From Novosphingobium sp. PP1Y (GTDB lineage Bacteria > Pseudomonadota > Alphaproteobacteria > Sphingomonadales > Sphingomonadaceae), in contig NC_015580.1 of NCBI RefSeq assembly GCF_000253255.1, positions 899,001 to 963,000 of the forward strand: DNA of 64,000 nucleotides, written 5' to 3'. This document shows positions 17,450 through 26,214 of this stretch, piece after piece. Positions within the stretch are counted from its first letter, which is position 1. Each line of letters opens with the position of its first letter. Both the position numbers and the translations under genes were made by a program. A model generated the notes under the pieces. It saw nothing but the letters and a program-made list of their open reading frames with translations, was not told the DNA's origin and did not search any database.

Positions 17450-17788
17450 ATGAGTCCGCAATCCCAGAGCGGGGACACCCTGTCCCGCCTCGAAGCCACG
17501 ATCGCGGCGCGCCGCGCGGCCGATCCCGAAACCAGCTATGTCGCCAAGCTCAACGCCAGTGGCCTGGGCAAGATGTCCCAGAAGCTGGGCGAAGAGGCGA
17601 CCGAAACGATCATCGCCGCGCTGGCGCAGGGCCCCAGGGAACTGATCGGCGAAGCCGCGGACCTGCTGTTCCACCTCATGGTCCTGCTCGGCGCCAGGGG
17701 CGTGCCCCTTGCCGATGTCCTGGCAGAGCTTGACCGCCGCGAAGGCGTCTCGGGCATTGCCGAAAAGGCATCGCGCCCCAAGGACTGA
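17450..17788 (+). CDS. hisE: Phosphoribosyl-ATP diphosphatase
   Basis: A 112-residue enzyme that hydrolyses PR-ATP to PR-AMP, the second histidine step. It has the family's YVAKLNASGLGKMSQKLGEEATETIIAALA and GEAADLLFHLMVLL metal-binding helices (E-E-x-x-E and D-x-x-x-H-like residues). The start could also be ATG 17432 or 17447; 17450 gives an N-terminus of normal length. It is separated from hisF by the PEP-CTERM gene. Confidence 0.93.
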   Translation: MSPQSQSGDTLSRLEATIAARRAADPETSYVAKLNASGLGKMSQKLGEEATETIIAALAQGPRELIGEAADLLFHLMVLLGARGVPLADVLAELDRREGVSGIAEKASRPKD

Positions 17789-17832
17789 ATTTTCCCTCAA
17801 GACGATCAACGCCTTACGCGGGAGCCCTGAGA

Positions 17833-18210
17833 ATGCCCATCGACCCCAAGCAGCCCTACGACGAGAACAACATCTTCGCGAAGATCCTGCGCGGCGAGCT
17901 GCCCTGCACGAAAGTCTACGAGGATGACCACGCGCTCGCCTTCAACGACATCCGTCCGCAGGCGCCGGTCCATGTTCTGGTGATCCCCAAGGGCGCCTAC
18001 GTCTCCTGGGACGACTTCACCGCCAAGGCCGACGACGCCGAGATCGCCGCCTTCATGCGTGCGGTCGGCAATGTCACGCGCCAGCTCGAGCTGGACGGGC
18101 CGGGGTATCGCCTGATGGTCAACATGGGCACCAACGGCCACCAGGAAGTGCCGCACCTGCATGTCCACATTTTCGGCGGCCGGCAGTTCTTTCAGATGAT
18201 CTGCGAGTAA
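17833..18210 (+). CDS. HIT-family (histidine triad) nucleotide hydrolase
   Basis: A 125-residue Hint-like protein. It carries the triad motif HLHVHIFGG near residue 110, along with IFAKILRGELPCTKVYEDD and VLVIPKGAYVSWDDF. Such enzymes hydrolyse AMP-lysine or other purine phosphoramidates. It lies 44 bp after hisE and is probably read through from the his operon, a frequent arrangement in sphingomonads. Confidence 0.92.
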   Translation: MPIDPKQPYDENNIFAKILRGELPCTKVYEDDHALAFNDIRPQAPVHVLVIPKGAYVSWDDFTAKADDAEIAAFMRAVGNVTRQLELDGPGYRLMVNMGTNGHQEVPHLHVHIFGGRQFFQMICE

Positions 18211-18329
18211 ACCGGCGCCGGTCGGAGAGATATCCACACCCATAGGGCCGATGTGGCGTTGCTGACAGGCGGTAAGCTGCCGCCTGTCCCTTTGCAGTGA
18301 GGGAAGGCCCCGCTACACATCCGCGCTGC

Positions 18330-18845
18330 ATGATGGCCATTCCAGAACCCAGTTGCGGCACGATCGACCTCGGTGTCCATCGCTATGCCCTGCGCGTGTA
18401 CTATGAAGACACCGACGCGGGCGGGGTCGTCTATCATGCCAATTACCTGCGCTGGTTCGAGCGCGCCCGTTCCGACCTGCTCGACTTGCTCGGCATCGAC
18501 CAGCGTGCTGCGCTGGAAGCGGGCGAGGGGCTCTATACCGTTGCCGAGGCCACGCTGCGCTACCGCGCCCCGGCGCGCCTTGGCGATACCGTCGTCATCG
18601 AGACCTTTCCCGAGACGGTCGGCCGCGTCGCCTGCACGCTGAGGCAGGTGGCCTGGCGCGGCGAAACGCGGCTGTGCGAAGCCGTCGTCAAGGTCGGGTT
18701 CATCGGTCCTGATGGACGACCGCGCAAACAACCTGCCGCTTGGCAACATGCATTCGATTCGCTCGTCGACGGACGCATGCTCTCTCAATCTCCCGCCACA
18801 GGCCCTGTTTCTGGCCTTGAATCCGGCCCGGAAGGACTAGAATGA
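18330..18845 (+). CDS. ybgC: Tol-Pal system acyl-CoA thioesterase
   Basis: A 171-residue hotdog-fold thioesterase, the usual first gene of tol-pal operons. The active-site motif YYEDTDAGGVVYHANYLRWFERAR is near residue 28, split here as YYEDTDAGGVVYH and ANYLRWFERAR. The C-terminal tail of about 40 residues is longer than in E. coli. It overlaps tolQ by 4 nt (AATGA), so translation is coupled. Confidence 0.92.
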   Translation: MMAIPEPSCGTIDLGVHRYALRVYYEDTDAGGVVYHANYLRWFERARSDLLDLLGIDQRAALEAGEGLYTVAEATLRYRAPARLGDTVVIETFPETVGRVACTLRQVAWRGETRLCEAVVKVGFIGPDGRPRKQPAAWQHAFDSLVDGRMLSQSPATGPVSGLESGPEGLE

Positions 18846-19552
18846 CTCTCGACCTGCTTGCTTCTGCCGTAGCGATCAGCGGCGAAACCGATCGGCTGAA
18901 CCCGATCAAGCTGTTCCTTGACGCGGACATCGTCGTTCAGGCCATCATGTTCGGCCTGCTGCTGGCGAGCATCTGGGTCTGGATGATCATCATCACCTTC
19001 ACGATGCGCATGGGCGGGGTCCAGCGCCGCTGCGACGAGTACGAGGACGGCTTCTGGGAGGCCGAGAACTTCGAATCGTTCCAGAAGGAGCGCGCGCGCC
19101 GCAACGTGCCGCTCGGCAAGGTGGCCGGGGCCGGACTGGCCGAATGGCGCCGCAACGCCCAGTCCCGCACCGTCGATCACGAAGGCGCACGCCAGCGCAT
19201 CGCCCTGGCCATGACCTCGTCGCTGGGTGAAGAAGCGGATGCGCTGTCGGACCGCCTCAACTTCCTTGCCACCGTGGGTTCGGTCGCACCCTTCGTCGGT
19301 TTGTTCGGCACCGTCTGGGGCATCATGAACAGCTTCTTCCAGATCGGCCAGCAGCAGAACTCCTCGCTGGCGGTCGTCGCGCCCGGCATTTCCGAAGCGC
19401 TGTTCGCCACCGCCATCGGCCTGTTCGCGGCGATCCCGGCAGTTATCGCCTACAATCGCTTCTCGCACCGGGTGAACTCGTTCGAAGCGCGCATGCAGCG
19501 CTTTGCCGACCAGCTCCACGCGGCGCTCACGCGCCAGCTCGAACAGCGCTGA
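18842..19552 (+). CDS. tolQ: TolQ proton-channel component
   Basis: A 236-residue inner-membrane protein of the MotA/TolQ/ExbB family. The first membrane helix is at about residues 31-53 (QAIMFGLLLASIWVWMIIIT). A large cytoplasmic loop follows, then two more helices with LATVGSVAPFVGLFGTVWGI and EALFATAIGLFAAIPAVIAY. With TolR it uses the proton gradient to energise TolA. Second gene of the operon. Confidence 0.95.
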   Translation: MTLDLLASAVAISGETDRLNPIKLFLDADIVVQAIMFGLLLASIWVWMIIITFTMRMGGVQRRCDEYEDGFWEAENFESFQKERARRNVPLGKVAGAGLAEWRRNAQSRTVDHEGARQRIALAMTSSLGEEADALSDRLNFLATVGSVAPFVGLFGTVWGIMNSFFQIGQQQNSSLAVVAPGISEALFATAIGLFAAIPAVIAYNRFSHRVNSFEARMQRFADQLHAALTRQLEQR

Positions 19553-19564
19553 CGGAGCCCGGCC

Positions 19565-20023
19565 ATGGCAATGGGACTGTCAGGAGGTGCAGGACGCGGA
19601 CGGCGCCGGGGACGTGGGACCCGCGCGCCGATGGCGGAGATCAACGTCACCCCGCTGGTCGACGTCATGCTCGTCCTGCTTATCATCTTCATGGTGACGG
19701 CGCCCTTGCTCAAGGCCGCCGTACCGATCGAGCTGCCCGACAGCCGGGCCAAGGCGATGTCGGAGGAAGCCGCGCAGATCACGCTGAGCATCAAGCGTGA
19801 CGGCGTGATCTACTTCGAGGAAGAGGCGCTCGCTGCCGGAGAGCTGGCCGAACGGCTTGCCGCCGTGACGCCGGGGCCCGACGGCAAGAAGCCGCTCGTG
19901 ACGCTGCGGGCCGACAAGGCACTGGATTACGGCACCGTCATGGGCGTGATGGGCGAACTCAACCATGCCGGTTTCACCTCGATCTCGCTGGTGACCGGCG
20001 TCAGCAGCCGTTCAGGCGGCTGA
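19565..20023 (+). CDS. tolR: TolR proton-channel component
   Basis: A 152-residue protein of the ExbD/TolR family. A basic N-terminus is followed by one membrane helix (residues 27-46) with the essential Asp33 in NVTPLVDVMLVLLIIFMV, and then a periplasmic domain. It lies 12 bp after tolQ and 15 bp before tolA. Confidence 0.94.
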   Translation: MAMGLSGGAGRGRRRGRGTRAPMAEINVTPLVDVMLVLLIIFMVTAPLLKAAVPIELPDSRAKAMSEEAAQITLSIKRDGVIYFEEEALAAGELAERLAAVTPGPDGKKPLVTLRADKALDYGTVMGVMGELNHAGFTSISLVTGVSSRSGG

Positions 20024-20038
20024 GCTAGGGTTCGCATC

Positions 20039-20896
20039 ATGGCAATCCTCGGGCTGCGCAGGGATGAGAAATACGGACTTGCACTGGCAATCGCGCTTCA
20101 TGCCGCGGTTCTGGGCGCGATGTTTCTCGACCCGCACACCGACCGGGTCGTCCATCCGCCCGAGCGGATCGAAGTCAACATCAGCGACGATTATGGCCTG
20201 ACTTCGACCTCGCCCGATCCCAACAGCGAGGCTGGCGCCGACGTCGCGCCGACCATCGGCGAGGCGGCTCCCGCGCCAGCTCCTGCGCCGGTTCCGGACA
20301 TAAAGCCTTCGCCATCGCCGCTGCCGCCTGAACCCAAGGCCAAGCCGGTCGAGACCAAGAAGGCACCGGAAAAGAAGAAAACCGAAACCAAGTCCCCGCC
20401 CAGCCGCAAGAGCAGCGCGATCGACAAGATCGTTTCCAGTCCGAGCAGTTCCTCGTCGAAGTCCAGCGCGACCACGACGAAGAAGACCGGCGGCAGCCGC
20501 GTCGGTTCGGACTTCCTCGAAGGCGTGAGCGGCGCGCAAGCGACGCAGGGCAAGGGCGCGCCAGCGGCCGAGATCGGTCCGGCGGTGCGTTCCGCGCTGT
20601 CCGCAGCGATCACACGCCAGCTCAAGCCCCACTGGCAGGCGCCGCAGGGACCGGAGGCCGAGGATCTCGTGACTTATCTCGCCTTCAACCTCAACAAGGA
20701 CGGCACGCTCGACGGACGGCCCAGTGTGGTGCGCCAGACCGGCATTACCGACGTCAACCGCAACCAGGCTCCGCGCCACGCCGAACAGGCGATCAGGGCG
20801 GTCCAGCTTGCTGCGCCTTTCAATCTTCCCGCGGAATACTACGATGCGTGGAAACGCGTATCGTCGTTCAAGTTCGACAAGAGGCTATCGCAATGA
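20039..20896 (+). CDS. tolA: TolA/TonB-like energy-transducing protein
   Basis: A 285-residue protein. An N-terminal membrane helix (about residues 12-30) is followed by a long Pro/Ala/Lys/Ser-rich periplasmic arm (residues about 70-155, with runs of PAPAPVP and EKKKTETK). The C-terminal domain (about 170-285) contains LKPHWQAPQGPEAEDLVTYL. The arm spans the periplasm to reach Pal. Its stop overlaps the tolB start (CAATGACC). Confidence 0.88.
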   Translation: MAILGLRRDEKYGLALAIALHAAVLGAMFLDPHTDRVVHPPERIEVNISDDYGLTSTSPDPNSEAGADVAPTIGEAAPAPAPAPVPDIKPSPSPLPPEPKAKPVETKKAPEKKKTETKSPPSRKSSAIDKIVSSPSSSSSKSSATTTKKTGGSRVGSDFLEGVSGAQATQGKGAPAAEIGPAVRSALSAAITRQLKPHWQAPQGPEAEDLVTYLAFNLNKDGTLDGRPSVVRQTGITDVNRNQAPRHAEQAIRAVQLAAPFNLPAEYYDAWKRVSSFKFDKRLSQ

Positions 20897-22281
20897 CCCC
20901 CCGGATACTTTCGCTCGTCTCGGTTCTTGCGCTTTGCGCGGCAGCCCCTCTCGCCGCGCAGGACACCGCGCCTGCCCCGGATGCGGGGGGTGGGCTCGTC
21001 TCGGACGATGGCGGCCTGACCGGTTCGGTCTCCGACGAAAGCGACTGGCAGGACCTGGGCATTGCGATCACCACGTTCGCGACTGACGCTGACGTGCCCA
21101 CGCAGACCAACGCGGGCTCTACATCGGCGCTTGGCCGTGCCCTGTCGCAGGTAGTTGCCGCCGACCTCAAGAACAACGGCTTGTTCAAGCCCTCGGGCCC
21201 GGCCGGCCTGCCGCAGCCGGCCTTCTCGGAAGTCCAGACGCCCAACTTCCCGATCTGGTCGGTCCGTAGCACCGACATGCTGGTGCAGGGCTATGTCCGC
21301 GCCGCCGCGAACGGGCAACTTACCGTGGGCTGCTATCTCTACGACGTCGCGCTCAAGCAGCAACTGGCCAAGGGCGGCTGGCAGGTCGGCCCGGCCGACT
21401 GGCGCCGCGCTGCGCACAAGTGCGCCGACATGGTCTATTCGCGCCTTTCCGGCGAAAGCCCGTTCTTCGACTCGAAGATCGCCTACATCGCCGAGACCGG
21501 CCCCAAGGACCACCGCATCAAGCGGCTGGCGGTGATGGATTCGGACGGCGCCAACCACCGCTACCTGACCAGCGGGCAGGCAACGGCGCTGACCCCGCGC
21601 TATTCGCCCGACTATTCCAGGATCCTCTATCTGTCCTACCTCAACGGACAGCCGAGCATCTATTCCTACGACCTGGCGTCCAACAGCCAGAAGCTGATCG
21701 TGCGCACCGGCAATCCCACGATGGCGCCGCGCTGGTCGCCCGACGGCAAGTGGGTGCTCTATTCGATGTCGATGGGTGGCCGCACCGACATCTACCGCAT
21801 TTCCTCGGCAGGGGGCGGCACGCCGCAGCGCCTGACCAATGGCCCCGGCATCAACATCGGTGGCAGCTACTCGCCCGACGGCAGCCGGATCGTGTTCGAA
21901 AGCGACCGTTCGGGCAGCCAGCAGATCTACGTGATGAATGCCGACGGTTCCAACCAGCACCGCATCAGCTTCTTCGGCGGCCGTGCGGCAACGCCGGAAT
22001 GGAGCCCGCGCGGCGACCAGATCGCCTTCACCCACATTGCCGGCAACCTGCGTATAGCCGTGATGAGTCCGGACGGGCGGGGGATGCGCTACCTGACCAA
22101 TTCGTGGCAGGACGAGGCGCCGACCTGGTCTCCCAACGGGCGCATCGTCCAGTTCTTCCGTACCGAGAAGAACTCCGGAATTACCTCGATCTGGCAAGTC
22201 GACCTGACCGGCCGGAACGAACGTAAGCTGCCCACTCCGGTGGGCGCGTCGGACCCCGCATGGGGTCCGGTTCGTCCCTGA
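20893..22281 (+). CDS. tolB: Tol-Pal periplasmic beta-propeller protein
   Basis: A 462-residue periplasmic protein. It has a signal peptide (MTPRILSLVSVLALCAAAPLA), an N-terminal alpha/beta domain, and a six-bladed propeller. The blades are marked by repeats such as YSPDYSRILYLS, WSPDGKWVLYS, YSPDGSRIVFESDRSG, WSPRGDQIAF and WSPNGRIVQFF. It shuttles between Pal and TolA/OmpA. The ATG at 20893 overlaps the tolA stop. Confidence 0.95.
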   Translation: MTPRILSLVSVLALCAAAPLAAQDTAPAPDAGGGLVSDDGGLTGSVSDESDWQDLGIAITTFATDADVPTQTNAGSTSALGRALSQVVAADLKNNGLFKPSGPAGLPQPAFSEVQTPNFPIWSVRSTDMLVQGYVRAAANGQLTVGCYLYDVALKQQLAKGGWQVGPADWRRAAHKCADMVYSRLSGESPFFDSKIAYIAETGPKDHRIKRLAVMDSDGANHRYLTSGQATALTPRYSPDYSRILYLSYLNGQPSIYSYDLASNSQKLIVRTGNPTMAPRWSPDGKWVLYSMSMGGRTDIYRISSAGGGTPQRLTNGPGINIGGSYSPDGSRIVFESDRSGSQQIYVMNADGSNQHRISFFGGRAATPEWSPRGDQIAFTHIAGNLRIAVMSPDGRGMRYLTNSWQDEAPTWSPNGRIVQFFRTEKNSGITSIWQVDLTGRNERKLPTPVGASDPAWGPVRP

Positions 22282-22394
22282 GCGCGCTCTGTACTTATAC
22301 GGGTGCGCATTCAGGAAACCTTTGTTAAATAGTGAACGGAACTTTAGCCGATGCCAGCCATTTCATTTGGCTGTGCAGCACAGGAGATTGCCCC

Positions 22395-22931
22395 ATGTCT
22401 TCTACCCAACAGACGTCTCGCTTCTCGAAGCCCGCTTCGACGATGCTTCTCTTTGCCGGGGCATTGGCCATTTCGGCTTGCGCTTCCAAGGCGCCCAAGG
22501 AACTTCCGCCCGAGCCCGGCCCGGCCACCACGACGCAGGCTCCGCCCGCCGATCTCGGCCCGACTCCGGGCAGCCAGGCCGACTTCCTCGCCAAGATGAG
22601 CGGTTCGGACACGATCTACTTCGACACCGACAAGTACGACATCGACGCGATGGACCAGGAAGCGCTCGCCAGGCAGGCGCAGTGGCTGCTGCAGTATCCC
22701 AACAAGCGTGCGACCATCGAAGGGCACTGTGACGAGCGCGGCACGCGCGAGTACAACCTGGCCCTGGGCGAACGCCGCGCCAATGCCGCGATGAACTACC
22801 TCGTCAGCCTGGGCGTGGATGCCGCGCGTCTTTCGACCATCAGCTATGGCAAGGAACGCCCGGTCGCGCTCGGTTCGAACGAGCAGGCGTGGGCGCAGAA
22901 CCGCCGCGCGGTCACTGTCACGATCGACTGA
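22395..22931 (+). CDS. pal: Peptidoglycan-associated lipoprotein
   Basis: A 178-residue outer-membrane lipoprotein. The lipobox LAISAC puts the lipidated Cys at residue 29. A Pro-rich linker leads to an OmpA-like domain (about 70-178) with TIYFDTDKYDID and the diaminopimelate-binding segment GHCDERGTREYNLALGERR. It anchors the outer membrane to peptidoglycan and ends the tol-pal operon. The 113 bp between tolB and pal could carry its own promoter. Confidence 0.95.
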   Translation: MSSTQQTSRFSKPASTMLLFAGALAISACASKAPKELPPEPGPATTTQAPPADLGPTPGSQADFLAKMSGSDTIYFDTDKYDIDAMDQEALARQAQWLLQYPNKRATIEGHCDERGTREYNLALGERRANAAMNYLVSLGVDAARLSTISYGKERPVALGSNEQAWAQNRRAVTVTID

Positions 22932-22936
22932 TCGGC

Positions 22937-23128
22937 TTACTTTCCAAGATTGAGTAGATCGCCCGGGCTGTCCAGCAGCTCGGGCGTTTTCACGCTGGCA
23001 CCGATCTTTTGACCGGTCATGAACTGGACCGGGCCCAAGGGCTCACGCGCGACATTTTCGCCGAACAGCACATAGATCGCCATCATCAGGATGGAAAAGA
23101 ATGCGGATATGGCCAGCCGTTTGCTCAT
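22937..23128 (-). CDS. Small single-pass membrane protein
   Basis: A 63-residue protein: MSKRLAISAFFSILMMAIYVLFG forms one N-terminal membrane helix, followed by 40 residues of polar sequence. It converges on pal with a 5-bp gap. A perfect inverted repeat ATACTAA-N6-TTAGTAT lies just upstream of its start and may control it. Function unknown. Confidence 0.6.
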   Translation of the reverse strand: MSKRLAISAFFSILMMAIYVLFGENVAREPLGPVQFMTGQKIGASVKTPELLDSPGDLLNLGK

Positions 23129-23140
23129 GGGTGCCTCATA

Positions 23141-23160
23141 ATACTAAGCCAGGTTAGTAT
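23141..23160. promoter_or_regulatory. Inverted repeat ATACTAA-N6-TTAGTAT
   Basis: Perfect 7-bp arms spaced by 6 nt, 13 bp upstream of the ATG of the small membrane protein. It looks like a repressor operator, but the regulator is not identified. It stands out because the surroundings are GC-rich and this is AT-rich. Confidence 0.45.
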
Positions 23161-23268
23161 ACTTATTCCGAGCGACGTCTGCAATGCAGCAAGGGCGGGA
23201 GCAGTAGGCGGTTTCCTGCGATTTACAAGACTTGCATCGCCATCGAGTCGCAGCGTATCGCTCAGGGG

Positions 23269-23802
23269 ATGAGCCGCGCACGCAGATCCATGGACTGGGG
23301 ATTCCCGCGCTGGCGCGGCTACGAGTCCGCGCGCGAGGCCGCGCAGATCCGCCTGTGCGATCGCCACGGCTGCTCGGAGCCGGGCGATTGCCCCGCGCCG
23401 AAGAGCCCCAGCAGCCCGGATCGCTGGTACTTCTGTCAGAAGCACGCGGCCGAGTACAATGCCGGCTGGGACTATTTCGCCGGTCTCACCAAGGAAGAGG
23501 CCGCAGCGCGCGAAAAGAAGGAACGCCAGACCCACGAGGGCTACCAGGAATCCTCTCACTATGGCTGGGCCGGTTCGGGTGACGGCAGCCGCAGCGGCGA
23601 TGAACTGCGCGCGCTCGAAGCATTGGGCCTCGAACCCGATGCGGACTTCGACGCGGTGCGCAAGGCATGGCGCACGAAAGCCAAGGAAGTCCACCCGGAC
23701 GTCCGGCCCGGCGATGCCGAAGCGGCCAAGGCCTTCCAGACTTACCAGCTCGCCTATGAAGTCCTGCGCGCGGCCGAAGAACGGCGCGAATGGCACGGCT
23801 GA
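23269..23802 (+). CDS. J-domain (DnaJ-like) protein with N-terminal Cys/His region
   Basis: A 177-residue protein. The N-terminal half has CDRHGCSEPGDCPAP and YFCQKHAAEYN, a Cys/His pattern that could bind zinc, then GWDYFAGLT. The C-terminal 60 residues are a J domain with the HPD tripeptide in KEVHPDVRPGDAEAAKAF. It should stimulate an Hsp70 ATPase. The Cys/His front end is the usual form of this sphingomonad/rhizobial DnaJ-like protein. Confidence 0.85.
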   Translation: MSRARRSMDWGFPRWRGYESAREAAQIRLCDRHGCSEPGDCPAPKSPSSPDRWYFCQKHAAEYNAGWDYFAGLTKEEAAAREKKERQTHEGYQESSHYGWAGSGDGSRSGDELRALEALGLEPDADFDAVRKAWRTKAKEVHPDVRPGDAEAAKAFQTYQLAYEVLRAAEERREWHG

Positions 23803-23836
23803 GCATTTCCGTGCGGAATTGCGGATAGAGAGCGGG

Positions 23837-23856
23837 ATCCCCGCCTGCGCGGGGAT
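23837..23856. repeat. REP-like palindrome (ATCCCCGC-CTGC-GCGGGGAT)
   Basis: 8-bp arms around a 4-nt loop in the gap between the J-domain gene and the SLC13 gene. A close relative occurs at 28805-28828. This palindrome type is common in sphingomonad intergenic spaces, and both copies here lie just past the 3' end of a transporter gene. It may act in transcript ending or be a REP/RAYT-type repeat. Confidence 0.6.
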
Positions 23857-23903
23857 GACGACGTAGTGGAACTGCCGCAGGGCGAATGCCCTCCTGCGGT
23901 GAA

Positions 23904-25337
23904 TTACGTCCCGATCAGCAGCGAAACCAGCCAGACCATGCCGACGATCAGCGGCGCGCCGGCAAGGTCGAGCAGCAGGCCCGACTTGATCATTCGCGGC
24001 AGTTCGATGCGCCCGGTTGCCCAGGCGATGGCGTTGGGTCCGGTTCCGGCCGGGAGCATGAAGCCCCAGCTTGCGGCAAGTGCGGCAGGCATCGCCAGCA
24101 GGATCGGATCTGCCCCCAGCGCGACCGCCAGGCTCGCAACGACCGGCATGATGCCGCTGGCCGTTGCCACGTTGCTGGCAAATTCGGTGATGACGATGAC
24201 CATGGCGGTGATGGCAAGGGCGACGAGGGGCAGGGGAACCGCGGAGAGCGGCAGCAGCGAACGGCCCAGCCAGTCGGCGAGCCCCGAGGCGCCCATGCCC
24301 TCTGCCAGCGCGAGGCCGCCGCCGAACATCATGATGACGCCCCAGGGCGCGCGATTGGCCTCGTCCCAGTTGAGCAGGGGGCGCCCGGTTCCGTCCGGCA
24401 CCACGAAAAGCAGCAGGCCCACGCCAACCGCGATCGTCCCGTCGGTCAGCGATCCCTTGGGCAGGACCGGGGCGATCAGCGGTGTCAGCATCCATAGCGC
24501 GAAAGCCACCGCGACCAGCGGCACGAGGCGGCGTTCCGGCTCGGTCCAGGTGTGATGCACGGCGATGGCCCGCCGCGCCCCGCCAACGTCGAAGGGGTGA
24601 GTCGCGACCGCCTGCATGCGTGCGATGATGAAGGCGGCGAGCGGGATGCCTACCAGCACCACGGGAATGCCGATCAGGCTCCAGTGCGCGAAACTGATGT
24701 GCAGGCCGATCATCGAATCGAGCAGGGCAACGGCGATCGCATTGGTCGGCGATCCGACGATCGTGCCCAGGCCGCCGATCGAGGCAGCGAAGGCAATGCC
24801 CATGGGCAGGGCGCCGGCAAGCCCCTGGCGTTCATCGTCGGCGATGCCGCCTGCCTCGATCACGGCAAGGGCCATGGGCATCATGATCAGCGATGTCGAG
24901 GTATTGGAAATCGCCATCGACAGGATCGCGGCAGCCATCATGAAGGCGAACAGCAACCGCCCTGCGCCGCCCCTGGAGCCGAGCCCGTCGAGCAGGGCGA
25001 GCGCCAGTCGCCGGTGCAGCCCGGTGCGCTCGATGGCCAGGGCAATGAAGGCGCCGCCCAGGATCAGGAACAGGGTGGGGGAATAATAGCTGGAAGCCGT
25101 CTCGCCCGCCGTCATCACGCCGGCGAAGGGCAGGACGAGGAAAGGGGCCAGCGCGGTCGCGGTCAGCGGCAGGGCCTCGGTCATCCACCAGCAGGCCATC
25201 AGGGCGACCAGCCCCGCGACGGTCCATGCCTGCGGCGGCATGCCCGCCGGTTCGGGCAGGACCAGCGTCGCCCCGAACAGCACAAGACCCGCGATGAATC
25301 CGATCCGCTTGGCATTCATGCCGATGTCATCCCCCAT
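23904..25337 (-). CDS. SLC13 (DASS)-family anion/dicarboxylate permease
   Basis: A 477-residue inner-membrane carrier with about 12 membrane segments. It carries the two diagnostic SNT-type motifs: AISNTSTSLIMMP near residue 150 and FASNVATASGIMPV in the C-terminal half. The half-sites GSPTNAIAVALL and GTGPNAIAW also fit. Members take up citrate, succinate or sulfate with Na+; the substrate cannot be read here. ATG 25337 has AAGGG upstream; ATG 25319 is an alternative. Confidence 0.88.
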   Translation of the reverse strand: MGDDIGMNAKRIGFIAGLVLFGATLVLPEPAGMPPQAWTVAGLVALMACWWMTEALPLTATALAPFLVLPFAGVMTAGETASSYYSPTLFLILGGAFIALAIERTGLHRRLALALLDGLGSRGGAGRLLFAFMMAAAILSMAISNTSTSLIMMPMALAVIEAGGIADDERQGLAGALPMGIAFAASIGGLGTIVGSPTNAIAVALLDSMIGLHISFAHWSLIGIPVVLVGIPLAAFIIARMQAVATHPFDVGGARRAIAVHHTWTEPERRLVPLVAVAFALWMLTPLIAPVLPKGSLTDGTIAVGVGLLLFVVPDGTGRPLLNWDEANRAPWGVIMMFGGGLALAEGMGASGLADWLGRSLLPLSAVPLPLVALAITAMVIVITEFASNVATASGIMPVVASLAVALGADPILLAMPAALAASWGFMLPAGTGPNAIAWATGRIELPRMIKSGLLLDLAGAPLIVGMVWLVSLLIGT

Positions 25338-25474
25338 TTCCCTTTGAGGGACTTAAGCCACAAATCTCAGGATGATGCGAGGGGGGAGAAGCAGGGCGCC
25401 CACTAGCTGGCCGAGATGCTGGCGCATTTCCCTTGGATCGTTGCCGCAGGTCCTCTTCGGCTCTCCCGCCATAG

Positions 25475-25507
25475 AAAAAGGGCGCACCCGGCGGGTACGC
25501 CCTTTTT
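25475..25507 (-). terminator. Rho-independent terminator of infC
   Basis: A near-perfect stem, AAAAAGGGCG-N-CCGG...CGCCCTTTTT, with flanking A and T runs, about 23 bp after the infC stop. Confidence 0.85.
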
Positions 25508-25529
25508 CTTCGGCAATGCCGGGCGGCGC

Positions 25530-26072
25530 TTATTTGGGCGCCAGCACCATCAGCATCTGGCGGCCTTCCATGCGCGGATAGGCCTCGATCTTCGCGATCT
25601 CTTCCACGTCGGCCTGCACGCGGCGCAGCAGGTCCATGCCCAGCTGCTGGTGCGAAAGCTCGCGCCCGCGGAAACGCAGGGTGACCTTCACCTTGTCGCC
25701 ATCGCCGATGAAGCGCTGAACGTTGCGCATCTTCACGTCGTAGTCGTGATCGTCGATGTTCGGACGCATCTTGATCTCCTTGATCTCCTGCGTCTTCTGC
25801 GTCTTGCGCGCTGCGTTGGCCTTCTTCTGGGCCTCGTAGCGATACTTGCCGACGTCGAGGAACTTGCACACCGGCGGGTCTGCGTTGGGCGAGACTTCTA
25901 CCAGGTCCAGGCCGACGTCGGCCGCCTGTTCGATAGCCTCACGGGTGTACATGACGCCAATGTTCTCGCCGTTCTCGTCGATCACGCGGACCTTGTCGGC
26001 TTGGATGAAATTGTTGTAGCGCGGTCCGCTCTTGACCGGTGGCGTCATCATGCGCCGGGGTGGGGGTGCTAT
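25530..26072 (-). CDS. infC: Translation initiation factor IF-3 with an ATA start
   Basis: A 180-residue IF-3 that dissociates ribosomes and checks the start codon. The N-domain has IGVMYTREAIEQAADVGLDLVEVSPNADPPVCK; the C-domain has KMRPNIDDHDYDVKMRNVQRFI and the RFRGRELSHQQLG segment. The frame is open further upstream but has no ribosome-binding site there. CAGGAG sits 7 nt before an ATA codon at 26070-26072, giving a product that begins IAPPPRRMMTPP. Rare start codons in infC are a known device for self-control. ATG 26051 is the fallback start. Confidence 0.93.
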   Translation of the reverse strand: MAPPPRRMMTPPVKSGPRYNNFIQADKVRVIDENGENIGVMYTREAIEQAADVGLDLVEVSPNADPPVCKFLDVGKYRYEAQKKANAARKTQKTQEIKEIKMRPNIDDHDYDVKMRNVQRFIGDGDKVKVTLRFRGRELSHQQLGMDLLRRVQADVEEIAKIEAYPRMEGRQMLMVLAPK

Positions 26073-26214
26073 AAGCGTTCTCCTGAGTCGTCTTCGATTT
26101 ACGTGCGAATGGGCGCTCAATAGTGCGATTTCATCCGCCAAGCAAAGCGGGAATTCGCAAGATTACCATAGAGCCCCAGCCGAATGCACGGCTTATGCAC
26201 GTCTATATGGGCCT

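Noticed and set aside
17372..17791. Shared 14-mer CCAAGGACTGAATT at the ends of the PEP-CTERM and hisE genes
   Set aside because: Two copies of a short stop-codon context could be chance; flanking bases diverge at once and no larger duplication is visible.
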